Below, piece after piece: positions 21,831 through 33,844 of a DNA stretch of 64,000 nucleotides. This DNA is from Dryocosmus kuriphilus (taxonomy: Eukaryota > Arthropoda > Insecta > Hymenoptera > Cynipidae): NCBI GenBank assembly GCA_038277395.1, contig CM076189.1, positions 113,071,267 to 113,135,266 of the forward strand, read 5' to 3'. Numbering within the stretch: position 1 is the stretch's first letter; each line of letters begins with the position of its first letter. The position numbers and the translations under genes are program-made. The notes under the pieces are model-generated. The model searched no databases, was not told the DNA's origin, and was given only the letters and a program-made list of their open reading frames with translations.

Positions 21831-24485
21831 TTTGATGTTTTTCAAAATCCTTTATAGATCGTGGAAGTCTTTGAATTGGTTTGAATTGTTTGAAGTCCTT
21901 TGAAGTAGTTTGAAGTATCAAAGTATCTTAATGTCATCCGTGGAAGTGCATAATAATCACTAGACATCCGTTAAGATTCCTTAAAATTAGGGGAAGTGTT
22001 TGAAAATTAGTAGACTGTCTCTTAAAATCCCACTAAATAATGAGCGGATTGAATTACACAATGAGACATTCATAAATTCCCTAAGATATATCTAGATACC
22101 CAGAATAACGTAAGATAATTAAAATCCCTTCAAATATGACGAAATCCATGAAAATTGTTTGAAATTTATGGAAATACATTTAAATCCATACAAAGCTTTT
22201 TTAATTGACCGTCTTGGTGCATTCAAAGCCTTTTGAAGCACTTGTAGCTTTTTAAAATATTGTAAAGTTTCGTGAAGCAATTTAAAGTCTTTGAAGCTTT
22301 TCAAGAATTTGAGTTTGTGAATTCTTTTGAAGTCTTGTAAAGTCTTGCGAAGTATTTTAAAGCCGCTTGAAGTCTGGTGAAGTCTTTTGAAGTCTTTTGA
22401 AGGCTCTTGAAGTGTTTCAAAATCTTTGAAGGCTTTTGTATTGTTTCAAAACGTTTGAAGTATTTGGAAGTTTTTAGATGCCTTTCAAAGTCTCTGGAAG
22501 TCTCGTGGACCTTTTTGAAGTTTTTTGAAATCTCTGAATCCTCTTGAAACATTTGGAGTATTTTATGTGTTCTGAAGTATTTCAAGTATTCGGAGATTTT
22601 GCGAATACTTTCGAGACATTTTGAAATTTGTAGAGGTTTTCTGAAATCTTTGAAGTCCATTGAAGTCCTTGGAAGTTCTATGAATTATTTTCAAGCTTTG
22701 ATGAATTTAATGCCCTTTGAATTCTTTAAAGATTTTTAAATCTGTTGAAGTATTTGCAGGTCATTGAAGTTCGTTAAACTCTTTTGTATTCTTTTGAAGT
22801 TTTTAAAGTGTTTGCTGTCTTTTGAACACTTTAAAATATTTTGAATTTTTCGTATTATTTTGATGTTTGTTGAAGTATTATGATGTCTTCGCAGTCTTTT
22901 GAATTCTCTTGAATTCTGTTGAAGTCTTTTAAAGTCTTTTGAAGCCTTGTGAATTCTTGGATGATTTTGAACCGTTCCGAATTCTTTGAAGTCTTCTGAA
23001 GTCTGTTGACGTCTTTTGAAATGTTTTGTTCTTATCCGTGGAAGCGAAATAATAATCTCGATATCGGTTAAAATTTCCGAAAGTTAGGAAAATTTTTGAA
23101 AATCAGTAAATAAATCTTAAAATCCCATAAAATTGTAAGTGTATTGTCTTATGCGATTAGCCGATCATAAGTTCTGTAAGATATATCTAAATTCCCAGAA
23201 TAGACTCTTTTTGTACATTTTATGTCTTTTGAAGTCTCGGAAGTCTGTGAAGTCTTTTGAAGTCTTTTAAGTCTAGCGAAGTCTTTTAAATCTTGTTGCA
23301 GCCTTGTGAAGTCTTCTGAAGTCTTTTGAAGGCTTTTGAAGTGTTTCAAAATTTTAAAGTTTTTTGAAGTGTTTCAAAACTTTTGAGACATGTTATAGTC
23401 TTTAGGTTTCTTTAAAGTCTCTGGAAATCTTGTGAAGGGTTTTGAAATCTTTTGAGTTCTTTATATTCTCCTGAAATCTTTTGATGTCTTTTATAGTTCT
23501 TAAAGGGTTTGAGGTATTTTGAAGTTCTGTGAAATCTTCTAAAGTCTTTGGAATCTGTTGAAGTCTTTGTATGTCTTTGAAGTCGTTTGAATTCTTTGGA
23601 AGACTTATGAATTCTTTTGAAGTATTTGCTGAATGTAACTTCTTTTGAATTCTTTAAAGTTTTTGAAGTCTGTTGAAATATTTTCAAGTCATTGAAGTTC
23701 GTTAAACGCTTTTGAATTCTTCTCAAATCTTTTGAAGTTTTTGAAGTATTTTTTAAAGTGTTTGAATTTTTTTAAGGCTTTCAAATATTCTGTATTTTAA
23801 GTATTATATTCAAGTTTGTTGAAGTCAGATGAAGTCTTCGCATTCTTTTGAAGTCTCTTGAATTCTGTTAAAGTCTTTTAAAGTCTGTTGAAGCCTCGTG
23901 AAGTCTTCTGAAATCTCTGAAGTTTTGGCAGATTTTGAATCGTTTTGAATTCTATGAAATCTTCTGAAGTCTGTTCACGTGCTTTGAAATATTTTGATCT
24001 TATCCGTAGAAGTGCATAATGACCTTAAGATCCGTTAAAATTCCTTGAAATTGTGCAAAGTGTTTGAAAATCAGTAAACAAGACTTAAAATCCCCTAAAA
24101 TTGTGAGTGTATTGACTTAAACAATCAGATATTCATATATTCTGTAAGATATATAAACATTCTTAGAATAACGTCAAATTGTTAGAATCCATTCAAGCGT
24201 GACGAAATGTTAGAAAATCCCCTGAAATTCGTGGTAATAAGTTTATATTCGTTTAAATATTTTTGATAGACACTTTTGTTGCATTTAGATTCCTTTGCAG
24301 TCTTTGAAGCTTTTTGAAGTTTGTTGAAGTCTCTTGAAGCATCATGATATCTTCCGTTGAAGTGGATAATAATCTCTAGAGAACAGCTAAAATTTCCTGA
24401 AATTAGGGGAAGTTTTTAAAAACAGTAGAAGACTCTTGAAATCCCATAAAACGTTGTGCTTTTTGACTTATATAACTAATCATGC
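21830..24485. repeat. Type A array with ~1 kb higher-order repeat; 3' flank of lost gene copy B
   Basis: GAAGTCTTTT-type units throughout. Higher-order landmarks CCGTGGAAGTGCATAATAATC (21,941), its variants at 23,035 and 24,000, and a shorter unit at 24,350 are paired with GTAAGATATATCTA at 22,091, 23,181 and 24,145. The last 480 bp (24,000-24,485) match 4,018-4,500 in order and spacing. That sequence lies just downstream of gene A exon 3, so a paralogous terminal exon is expected where the next LINE begins. Confidence 0.82.
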
Positions 24486-24486
24486 C

Positions 24487-27400
24487 GTGTTGATTGTCTG
24501 GTGCAGAACAGTATGAAACTGTGGTGAAACTTAGGGTCAGTTAGTAATGTGGTTGTGTGGGAGGGTTGCGTGATTGAAGGTTTGTATGAGTAAATAAGAG
24601 AACTGAAATAATGTTGGATATTTTTGGTGTTTGAGACTAATTTGTGTGGGCTTGGGGAATTTCGAAGTTTCTAATAGAGTGGTTGAGGGCGAAGAGGAGC
24701 TAGTTTAGAGGAAATGGGAGGACAGGAAAGGTAGTGAAAACAAGGAAGAAGTAGATTCGCTAGTTTAACAGCCAAAAATGTTTAGATCTACACCGAAAAA
24801 TGAAAAGGATAAGATCGAAATGAAGGTGAATATCCAGTCGGAAGATAAAGAAGTAGAGAAAATGAGAAAGCCGGTGATGGTGGTAATGGGCATCAGGAGG
24901 AAACGGGGGGAAAGATTTAAAGCAAGAAATTTGGAGGGAAGTGGTCCAGCTGAGAAAAGGAATGAGAAAATGGGAAGAAGTTAGGGAAAGCTGAGAAAAA
25001 GAGAGAGGCATGCGGATAAGAAGGGGTAAAAAATAGAGAGAAGAATGGAAGAGGATGAGAGACAGGAAGGAAGGAGGAAGATAGTGAGAAAGGGTTTAAG
25101 ATTGAAGGGAAAGGATTCGAAAGAAGGGGTGTTGGATGCGCTGAAGAGGATAAATGCAAAGGTAAACACAGGGAAGTAAGAAGATTAGGTAAGGAAGGGG
25201 GAAGAGTGGGGCAAATGTTACAGACGGAAGTGATGACTAAGGAAAGAGCATTGCATGGAAACTTGGATATAATAGAGGATCGTTTGAAATAGATAGAAAG
25301 AAATATGCAGTATAAGTTAAGGGATACAGCAGAAGAAGAAAGAAAAAGGGAAAAAGGACTTGGGTTGCAGATAGATGGTGTATGATGGGATCGGGTGGAA
25401 GAACGGGAAAAGGTAGTAAAAAGTAATATGTCGAGGGAAGTGAAGCGAGGTTTGATGGAGAGGGGAAAATAAGAGATAGTAAGGAGGGGGAATAGAAGAG
25501 AAGAATGAAAATTATTTAGCTGGAATATAGCGGGCTTGGAAAGAAGGCATAAGGAATTTACAAGAAATTTGGAACAGTGGGAAGTGGCGGTAATGACGGA
25601 AACGTGCTTGGCTGAAAAGGGATTGGATAGAGTAAGGATGAGATTATCGTGGGGTTACGTATGGTACATACAGAGTTCAAATTCGAAGAATAAGACAGGA
25701 AGAGCAACGTGAGGAATGTTGATGGGAATAAGAACGGGAATTGTGGTAGGGTTCAAGGATATGGAAGAGAAAAAGGAAGAAACAGAAGGGGTATTAGTAC
25801 AAGAGCTGAAGCTGCGAGAAGAGAGGTGGAAGGTAGTAGGCATATGTAAACGGGGATATGAAGGAGAAATCGAAGAAGGTAAAATAATTAATGAAAGGAA
25901 ATGGAGGGGTTAAGCTTATAATAGGAGGAAATTTGAGTACGACAAAAGTAGAAACAGGATGTGGTGTTTGGGGCGGGGCAGAAGAAGAAATCCAAAAACA
26001 AGACATTGAACGGCGAGGGAAAGAAATTTTTAAAGATAGGAGAGATTAAGAGAATACTAGAAGGCACAGGTGAAAAGAAATTTAAGGAAGTAAGGGGATG
26101 AAATGGGCAGGATGAGGAATGTAAAGAGAAGAAGAAGGAAGTGAGAAAGTAATTAAGAGAATGGAGAAAAGGAAAGATAATTGAGAGGATTATAGGAGGA
26201 AAAAGAAGGAGTATACTGTGATGTGTAATAGAAAAAAAGGAAGAGGAAAATAAAGGTTTTGAAAAGAAGGCAGGCAAGGCTAGGAGAGTGGAAAATGTTT
26301 GGAAGGTATTACATAAGGAGAGGTAAAGAAGGATAAGAGTAAACAAAAATATTGATATGGCAGAATGGAAAAAATATTTTATGGATTTGCTAGGAGAGGC
26401 AGAGAAGAAAATTGGGAAAGGAATGAAGAGAGAAGGGAAAAAGAAGGGAAAGAAGGCATAACGATGGAAGAAATATACAAGTCCTTATACCAATGAAGTC
26501 TGGAAATACGTGGTGAAAGAAATAAAGGAATGGACATGGATCATGTGCAAGAGAGTATGTAGAAGTGACGACTGGCCAGAATTATGGAAAGGAGGGATAG
26601 TAGAACCGATGGTGAAAAAGGGTAAAAGTGAGGAGGTTAAGGACTATAGGGAAGTGTGTCCAATGTCAACATTATATAAGCTATATTCGAATGCTTTATC
26701 GGAAAGGTAGAGGAAAGAAGTTGAGGAAAAAATGGATAGTCGTATAGAATAAAACAGTGTTTAGGAAAGAAATAGGAGCGACAGATAACATATATGTTTT
26801 GAATTATCTGGTGAATAAGAGGAGAGAAAGGAAAAAGGGGGAACGATAGCAATATTCGTGTGTTGGAAAGCAGCATTTGAGTCACCGGACCGAGATGAGA
26901 TTGAAGAAATTATGGTGTGAAAGGGGATAAGAGTGGGCACGGCAAAGAGAGTAGCGGAAACTTTTAAAGAGGAAAAAAGCAGGTTAAGTGTAGGAGACCA
27001 TGTGGCAGACAGTTTCTGGTTAGCGGGAGAAGTAAGCTAAGGTTGTCTTTGAGCCCATTTCTGTTTAATATCTAATATCAGACTTGGAAGATGAAATTAG
27101 GAGAAAATGATTTGGAGAAGTTAAGACGGGAAAAGAAAGACATATACACTGGCGTATGCAGATGATATAGTAGTCATGGCGGAGGACGACGAAGGGATGG
27201 CGGTCTTTATTACAGGATTGGACAATAACCTGGATGGAAAAAAGTGAAAAATAAACGTAGAAAAGACAAAGATAATGAGGTTTTGGAAAGGAGGGGGAAG
27301 AAAGAGAAAATATACAGGAAGATGGAAGGGGGTAAAGATAGATTAATTAAAAAGATTTATATATGTGTGATATGCCTTGGAAACGAATGGAAATCACAGA

Positions 27401-27556
27401 TCACACATAAGAGAAAGGATGAAGAAACAGCAGGGGTAATGAAACATATATGGGGAACAGGAAAAAGAAGGTGAAAGAAGATTGCAGAAAGTGAATATGG
27501 CTTCTCGATACGCGGATGTGGCCGGTATTAGGCTACAGAACAGAGATATGGGATGG
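24487..27556 (+). mobile_element. Purine-rich LINE, 5'-complete but 3'-truncated, decayed
   Basis: The 5' end (GTGTTGATT...) aligns with that of the LINE at 43,905-49,034 near 43,940. It contains an ORF1 remnant, an endonuclease start (NWNIAGLERRH-like and VAVMTETCLAEKGLDRV near 25,520-25,640), an RT region (WPELWKGGIVEPMVKKGKSE, YREVCPMSTLYKLYS at 26,570-26,700) and AYADDIVVMAEDDE at about 27,150-27,190. Frameshifts and stops occur throughout. The 3' third of ORF2 and the 3' UTR are missing. This is opposite to the usual 5' truncation and implies a later deletion or rearrangement with a breakpoint at about 27,556. Confidence 0.75.
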
Positions 27557-27564
27557 AAGAAAAG

Positions 27565-28136
27565 GGAATATATTGGTAAGTTACTTTTTAGACGAAGGTT
27601 CAACCACCGGAGACTTCAGGCATACGCCTTCTTCTGAAGTCTATTGAAGTCCTTTGAGGTCTTTCAAGTATTTTTCAGTCTTTGAAGTCTTTGAAGTCTT
27701 TGAGTTCTCTGGAAGTCTTGTGAAGTCGTTTAAGACCTTTCGAAATCTCTTGAATACTTGTGAAGCGGTTTGGAATCTTCTAAATCTTTTGAAGACTTAC
27801 AAAGAAGGTCCTGCAAGTGTCAGTCGCCGATTTTGTTAACATTGCAATATTTTATGGTACTTTGAAAGATAAGAGACACGTATTTTCTTTGTCCACCGAT
27901 ACTTACTTACAGGGAGTAAAATCTACCCCTGAATCTTACCCGCGAAAATAGTTTTTTCGGAATACTTCACAAACGAGTAAAGATATTGCAATAAGACCAA
28001 GGCCAAGATATGCGGAATAGAAAAACCATAAAGCTGCTCTATTCTTAATATTAAGGACCGCTACTTCTATTTTTAAAAAAGAAAAACCTTATCCTTTAAA
28101 GAGATTTTCGGCTACAAAAACATTAGTTATATAGCT
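27565..28136. repeat. Copy B: duplicated intron segment
   Basis: Matches 5,228-5,800, including TTGGTAAGTTACT, GGAGACTTCAGGC(A/G)TA(C/T), the type A run and the unique 340-bp stretch. It lies on the far side of the LINE from 24,000-24,485, so these two segments bracket the place where a terminal exon like gene A exon 3 should be. No trace of that exon remains. Confidence 0.75.
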
Positions 28137-28990
28137 TGTAATAGGGTGATAATGATTGGTGAAACACTTTATTGTAATTTTCACTTAAGTTTATTGTAAA
28201 ACATAATTAAACTAGAATGTGACGCGTAAATTGAACTAAACAGATATTGCAAGTAAAGGTTAAAGTTGTTTGACTCTACAATAGCTCGATAGTTATCGGT
28301 CGAGAAAAATAGATATAACTAACTTTGACGAGCAGGGATGATCATGAACAGCTCTAAGACACTTAGTTTTAAATTGGAGAAGGTTCACGAAGTACATGAT
28401 GATTGGTTAAAGCTAGTAGTGGAGGTGCTTCTACATGCCTTCCTCTGAGAGTGCAGATTTTGCCTTAAAACTCAAATAGAGTGACAACTATAGATTGAAA
28501 GAGCTTATATTGAAATGGTCAGGATCGTTTACATCCCAATGTGCTAGAGAAGGTACGCAGGGCGATAAGAACCTATTCTAAGCTAGGATTATCTTAAATT
28601 TACAGTGAGTGCGATAGTAAATCTGGTTGTGAAAATTACAAATTTTAGTTTATTGTGGTCCAGACTTCGACGCAAGAATTACCATCTGCGAGTTTATTGT
28701 ATGGTTCAACTGAGACATTCTTGGTGTAACAGGTCGAGAGAAAGGATATTTCGGAAACAGAAAACAGCTTAAACCTACTAAACCTACTAAAATGAGTCGA
28801 ATATTCGGTTATTGTTTGAGAAAGCTTAACTGATATAATCTTCGTACCTCTATGTAAATTATGAAGGAATTTTAAAGTTCCATTCTTAATATCCCACCCC
28901 CTTTGAACGGTTCCTGTTCAACAAAATTGATATGATCGTGGCACTATGAGTTTTAATAAACATAGGTTATTTTTGAGAACTTACATCTAG
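28137..28990 (-). repeat. Pao element B 3' LTR region
   Basis: Aligned along its length with 5,801-6,687 and with 8,511-8,540. 28,955-28,990 (CATAGGTTATTTTTGAGAAC) is the empty site for the R1-like LINE found in element A. Confidence 0.7.
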
Positions 28991-29109
28991 TGTAAAGTAT
29001 ACAATGTGGATAAACAATAAGTTTATATGCTAGCAATATACTAGCAATATACGAACAGATATCATACGAAATATTAATTCAAAGCTGTATTGACTGGAAG
29101 TGAACAAAG

Positions 29110-29420
29110 TTTCTTTACACATCTCTTGTAGATACCTTCAGCGGTCTTCACGGACACCACTCGCACGAATCCGTCCTTTCCAGTATAAGTATCAATGATT
29201 CAATTCAGGTTCCCCTTTAAAGGTGGTACATTGTATTATTTGATGAGGACTATAGATCTGATAGCAATTTTGGCGGAGTTAGAATGCCATTTGCTACGAA
29301 CAGTTAACTCGTTTAAGAATTCCTTGTGCCAGTGGCACCATACATGTTTTCTCATATGTTGTGCGTGTTGACAAGGTGAAAGCCTAGCAGGCTTTTCGTC
29401 ACGGAGATCTTCCTGAGGAC
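29110..29420 (-). pseudogene. Pao element B: DUF5641-type domain
   Basis: Minus-strand reading EDLRDEKPARLS...QHAQHMRKH, then WHKEFLNELTVRSKWHSNSA, closely parallels 8,667-8,960. Stops and frame changes interrupt it. Confidence 0.75.
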
Positions 29421-29500
29421 CGACTATAAGCGAGTCATTTAGGGAAACGCCGCTGGAACTTTTGGCGGTGCCATCAAAGACGAGTCTAATTTTTTATGTT
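29421..29500 (-). pseudogene. Pao element B: reverse transcriptase scrap fused to DUF5641
   Basis: KIRLVFDGTAKSSSGVSLND followed by SLIVGPQ is the Pao RT motif (canonical R(V/L)VFDASAK...SLND.L..GP). It runs in the same frame directly into EDLRDEK of the integrase C-terminal region. In element A the latter is preceded by GGPRAIFPR, so the deletion probably used the shared GP-encoding bases. Confidence 0.75.
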
Positions 29501-29658
29501 AGATTGTGTTCTTTGAGAACAGCATGATGGTGAAAAAAGAAACCGTAATGTTCGGGATTGCAATCTGGAAGTATGGACGTGTGATCTAAAATCAAGTATC
29601 CTTGAGAGAATTCCTAATATTTCTCCCTCAAGATAGGGTTTTTCGCGAGTTATATATT

Positions 29659-30060
29659 TTAGGGCGTGAAAACGTCGCAACGCCATTTGATAGAACTAAT
29701 CGATATCATTTCTCTTGTCGTTAACTGGCTCAGAAGTCTATAAAATTGGTGGACACCAAGAAGGGAATTCAATACTCTCCACTTATAAAATTCCGGATCT
29801 GCTAATTGAATATTGGATGGAATCTGGAATGTAGCATTATCTAAGGCTATTGCTTGTAATTTCGCAGTTACCTGTTTGACCTGCAGAAAATTTAGTGTTT
29901 TCTTGCAACTGCTGAATCTCGATTTAATGGATGCAACCACTAAATGCTTGATTTTAGTGGATGCATGATTCAGTCCAGGGACTTCGATGTCAACTGAAAA
30001 TTTTTGCACATTGAGGAGAGAGGCCATTTTTTCAGTCATCTAGCTTGACTGTCAAGCGTT
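29659..30060 (-). pseudogene. Pao element B: aspartic protease (DUF1758-type) region
   Basis: The minus frame from 30,039 reads MTEKMASLLNVQKFSV, then ASTKIKHLVVASIKSRFS, then NIQLADPEF, typical of the DUF1758 peptidase region of Pao polyproteins. The catalytic stretch lies just upstream as CRVLLDNA, interrupted by a stop (30,050-30,090); the usual form is ALLDSGSQ. Confidence 0.7.
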
Positions 30061-30199
30061 ATCTAATAGAACGCGACAAGTATGTGATTTTCCGGCGTTA
30101 TCGAATGTGTCCACGACTGCAGTAGATAATATCATATATGCATAGAAATCGTCTTGGACTGAATGCATGTTAGCTGATGAATTTCTTTGAGTACTCTTT

Positions 30200-31447
30200 T
30201 CTATATTTTCAGTACTTTCGCGATCGTCATGCAGAAGTGAATTATGTCTTTTTCCACATTTTGTGCAGGGACAACCGTGACATTCGCTTACACGGTGATT
30301 CAGGTGTAAGCAATTTGTACATAACGAGGCTTTTTTAACAGCTTCCTGTCATTCTTTTCGAAAAAAACTGGCAAACCTTTCGCACGTGTAAATAGTATGT
30401 TCCTCTGATCAATAGTATCACCGAAATTTTGAGGTAGACGCGAGATGCGCGTTTTGATAATTTTTGAAGCTATTTAGAACTCGTCTATTGCCTGACATAT
30501 TTTCATTTTTCTTTTTGGAATTCTTTTGGAATTTCACAGATGATTCTGAGGATTGGCATTCCTCAAATTGTGCGCGACGCTGTAAATATTTTAAGAATTT
30601 TGTAATCGTGGGATTTTGTATTTCGCTAGAAATCTCACCCCATTTTTCGCTCAATGGAAATATGAGATTATTTTTAATATTTAGAGTCAACAAAGTGTGC
30701 CAGGTATCTACTGGTTCGACTAATACACGAAGAGCTCTAATATGCTTCTGCGCGCGATCGAGTAAAATACGCACTGAAAATTTTTGGATATGGGTTATAA
30801 GTCCATCAATGATTTTGTGTAAATAAGTTTTTCCATATCTGTTATGTCGATTCGATCATCAATGAAAGCCTTGAATGCATCTGCCAAACCTAGCCACGTT
30901 TCATATATACACTTAAACTTAGGCAACCTGAGAAATGGAAGTCTAGAATGGAATTGAGCGTTGTCGTTGTTTCCTGAATGCCAAATAGAGTCTACTGAGG
31001 AACTGTGTTCTCTTGAGCTGCTGCACATGGAGCTACTTTTTGTTTCATTACTTTATATATTAATTGTCTAAAGTTTGCAGATATTTTATAATATTTGCTC
31101 TCAAAAACCTCGCGTTCATTTTCGTGCTTTGCAACTAATACTGGTGTACCTGAACTAATTTCTTCTAATCGCGTTTGTAGAATATAGAACTCTCACCATA
31201 ATACTTTGTGATTACTTAACCGCTCTTCGAGGTCTAGGGACCCTAAATTTGAATTTTGTGTTATTTTTGACAATCCTTTTTTACACGCAGTGAGAGCGCG
31301 TTTAATATGTCCGCGTTTCAGATCTAAAACTTTGATCCATATTTCGATCTCGTCATTTTCACTACCGTCATGCATTTTAACAACAATTGAACAAGTGCTA
31401 ACAAACGTAGCTATCGACAACTGAACTAAGGGGCATAGGATTTTCAT
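30200..31447 (-). pseudogene. Pao element B: gag (DUF1759-type) with zinc knuckle, frameshifted
   Basis: The frame from 31,028 has WLGLADAFKAFIDDRIDITDMEKLIY, a DUF1759 gag signature. The frame from 30,774 has LLDRAQKHIRALRVLVEPVDTWHTLL...KWGEISSE, the region that follows in gag. A degenerate knuckle, CTNCLHLNHRVSECHG then CTKCGKRHNSLLH, lies at about 30,230-30,330. The N-terminal coiled region reads EFYILQTRLEEISSG...ENEREVFESKYY near 31,100-31,190. Several stops and shifts break the frame. Confidence 0.75.
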
Positions 31448-31898
31448 TAAAGGATTAGGGGAACCAAAACTAACTTACTTGTGATGAGTTGTACCAGGGA
31501 TTGATGCTTTTTTCTCTGGATCGCCTGGACAGGAATTCCGCTCTCTCAGGATTCTCATGCTTTAATATTCTGACTGGACACTCAGCGTCCGCTCATATTG
31601 TAGAATAGGAATTCTTTTTTTTGTTAAAGAATTCAATACTGCAGAGTTTCCGTGTCCGCTGCAATTACCGTTTAATCTGGATCAGTGGTGAGGTCGAAAG
31701 GATTGCTGCTTGGCTTCGATATATGTTGTTGCCAAATCACTGACGCGCTTTACGCTTCACTGTTTTGTCACTGGTTTGCGTCTATATTATTTTTTGCATA
31801 ATAGACACAATATTTTGACACTTGAATTATCTGGTTTACTTGATTTTTACTCGAGCGATAAACTATCCGGCTCGGAGTACCAGAAATTGTCTCTATCG

Positions 31899-32018
31899 TT
31901 TGTAATAGGGTGCTAATGATTCGTGAAACACTTTATTGTAATGTTCACTTAAGTTTGTTGTAAAACCTAATTAATCTAGGGTGTGACACGGAAATTGGAC
32001 TAAACAGAAATTGCAAGA
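31899..32018 (-). repeat. Pao element B 5' LTR remnant
   Basis: TGTAATAGGGTGCTAATGATTCGTGAAACACTTTATTG... matches 28,137-28,250. Similarity ends at ATTGCAAG (32,018), so the outer part of the LTR is lost. Confidence 0.75.
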
Positions 32019-32019
32019 G

Positions 32020-32240
32020 CAGTATAGCTATAAAGATTCGAATTAACTCACAAACTTCACGCCACTAGCCTCTCAGTGGTTCTGTTCCAATGCTTAATTA
32101 CCCTCGGTCAGTATAACCCTCAGCCGGTAATGTAGATTCCTGCTAGGGAATTACCATTAGTAGCCAATGCTAAATAGTTCCAGTCGCCACCACTAGTTGG
32201 CGCCATTGTACTGTTGGTAATGCAGATTCCTAATAGTCAG
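32020..32240. repeat. Possible diverged inverted-repeat element end
   Basis: Contains GGTAATGTAGATTCCTGCTAGGGAATTACC and a second GGTAATGCAGATTCCTAATAG, and TTGGCGCCATTGTACTGTTGG. The last resembles TGGCGCCAATGTACGTTATCGG of the 11,092 inverted repeat. The match is short, so relationship to that transposon is tentative. Confidence 0.35.
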
Positions 32241-32470
32241 CAGATGGGCCCAAATTAAAAAATAAATAAAATAAATAAAGCAAATAAAAAAAAAAATTAA
32301 AGAAAAAAAAATATAGAAAAACAAAATAAATAAAGTAAATGATATAAATGAAGTAAATAAAATACATCAAATAAACAAAATAAATAAAATAGATAAAATA
32401 AATAAAATAAAGAAAATAAATAAACAAAATAAAATAAATAAAATAAATAATTTAAATTAAATGAATAGAT
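32240..32470. repeat. AAATA/AATAAA low-complexity tract
   Basis: About 230 bp of AAATAAAATAAATAA-type simple sequence. The 65-codon minus-strand frame across it (FIYFIYFVYL...) is an artefact. Confidence 0.85.
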
Positions 32471-32990
32471 TAAATAAAATAGGACCTCGGCCGATACGTC
32501 AGGGTTCTACCTCACTGACCCAGAGACTCAGCCTTATGATTCCCTCAACTTTATTAAATGCTAAAGACTGATAAAGGCCCCTGCATTCTAGATACGTTTT
32601 GAAAATTTCAGTAAATAGCTTTATACACTAGTATATATGTTTTTCATACACATTGTTACTATTTTGAATTCATTCAATGATATTTCCTACGTTTTTTTTA
32701 ATAATAAAATTGATAAACCTCCCACCACTCTACTCCTAGTTTTAACTTAGTTTATCAATAAACTCTTTCTAAATACATTTCCTTACATTCTCATTATTAA
32801 TATTCTCGCGCTGTATCTTATCAGCAAACGGCACCACTAGAGTCTGCAGACTCCAACCTAAGGTCCTCCTCTAAGTGGGAAAATCCACACCCCATGTAGA
32901 ACTAAAGAGTTTGTCGGTAGTTCAAGATGAATTAAAACTAATCTACTGTAGAATAAAATAAGAATTCTTGCATTAGTTCCTTCACAAATT
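32471..32990. other. Unassigned stretch
   Basis: No recognisable gene or repeat unit. It is AT-rich and lies between the low-complexity tract and the ORF that follows. Confidence 0.4.
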
Positions 32991-32996
32991 TATTTA

Positions 32997-33251
32997 TTAT
33001 TCGGTTAAATAATTTGCCTCAATATTGTTATAAGCTCCACCTAGATGCTTCGTTTGCAACTTGTTCGAGACGGCGGCTTCTTGCATCTTTTCCAGCATTG
33101 TAGTGTCTCCATCAAAAACCTTCAAGAGTCTTCCTGGTAGATATACGGCGAAGCTCTTCTCCAGTTCTGCCACAATCCTGACATCATATTTCGTCTGGAC
33201 TCTGCATATGCTCGTCACTGCATACGCATCATTAATAGTCATCTCAGACAT
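32997..33251 (-). CDS. 84-aa ORF, probably from an unidentified mobile element
   Basis: Starts MSEMTINDAYAVTSICRVQT and continues KYDVRIVAELEKSFAVYLPGRLLKVFD. The pattern of a short residue-balanced protein with (V/T)KY..RIVAEL...F.V.LPGR resembles small uncharacterised proteins repeated many times in arthropod genomes. I cannot name the family. The frame is intact. It shares strand with the 33,845-34,294 fragment and the two could belong to one element. Confidence 0.45.
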   Translation of the reverse strand: MSEMTINDAYAVTSICRVQTKYDVRIVAELEKSFAVYLPGRLLKVFDGDTTMLEKMQEAAVSNKLQTKHLGGAYNNIEANYLTE

Positions 33252-33844
33252 CGGTTTCGTAGGTAGGAAGCTCTCCTACTTCCAATCGAATTAAGTTGCG
33301 TTAGATCCATTTTGTTGTTTTTGGAGAGAAACACGTGTGACAAGGTTGTCACGGTGAAGCGTTGAAGGTCCTGGTGATGATTCTACAGACTTCGGAGATG
33401 CTAGAATGAAGAAATTGCTCCGGAGACCCTAATGACAAAAGGAGATACCCCCGCCAATCTTGAACTCAGATTCCCCCACCTATCTTGACCACCAATTCGG
33501 CGCCTGCGTAAAGAACTAAGGTGGCGTTCACTAAAATCGATCTTGGAGCTAACTTAAAAATTAAAATTAAAATCGAACTTAATTTATCTTAAAACTAATT
33601 TATATTATTATTTAAAAGTGATTAATTTTAATTAATTACATATAATAATTAATTAATAGGAGAGGTATTTAGACACAAGATCCTCATATTCATTCAGTTA
33701 AATATCATTGATTCATAAAATCTTAAACAAATTTTTACAAAATACGGTCTAAATTATTATAATATTATTATTAGTAACTACTTCATCTACATTATTTGGA
33801 GTATAGTTAAGTGTAAGCTGATGTGAAAGATTTAGAATTCAAGC
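33252..33844. other. Unassigned stretch between the two ORF fragments
   Basis: Contains repeated CCCCC(G/A)CC(A/T)AT(C/T)TTGA(A/C)C words near 33,450-33,490. Nothing else is identifiable. Confidence 0.35.

Larger units (their letters stand above)
28137..32018 (-). mobile_element. Pao element B, internally deleted BEL/Pao retrotransposon
   Basis: It runs on the minus strand from an LTR remnant (31,899-32,018, truncated on its outer side) through gag, protease, a scrap of reverse transcriptase, DUF5641 and the 3' LTR starting TGTAATAGGGTGATAATG at 28,137. About 4 kb of RT, RNase H and integrase is missing at a clean join near 29,420. The 3' part is a duplicate of element A without the R1-like insertion. 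Confidence 0.8.

Noticed and set aside
22119..23726. Lys/Ser-rich minus-strand ORFs (66-119 codons) in the type A array
   Set aside because: Repeated AAGACTTC units read as KTSKDF/FKRLQ-type peptides; no conserved frame between units.
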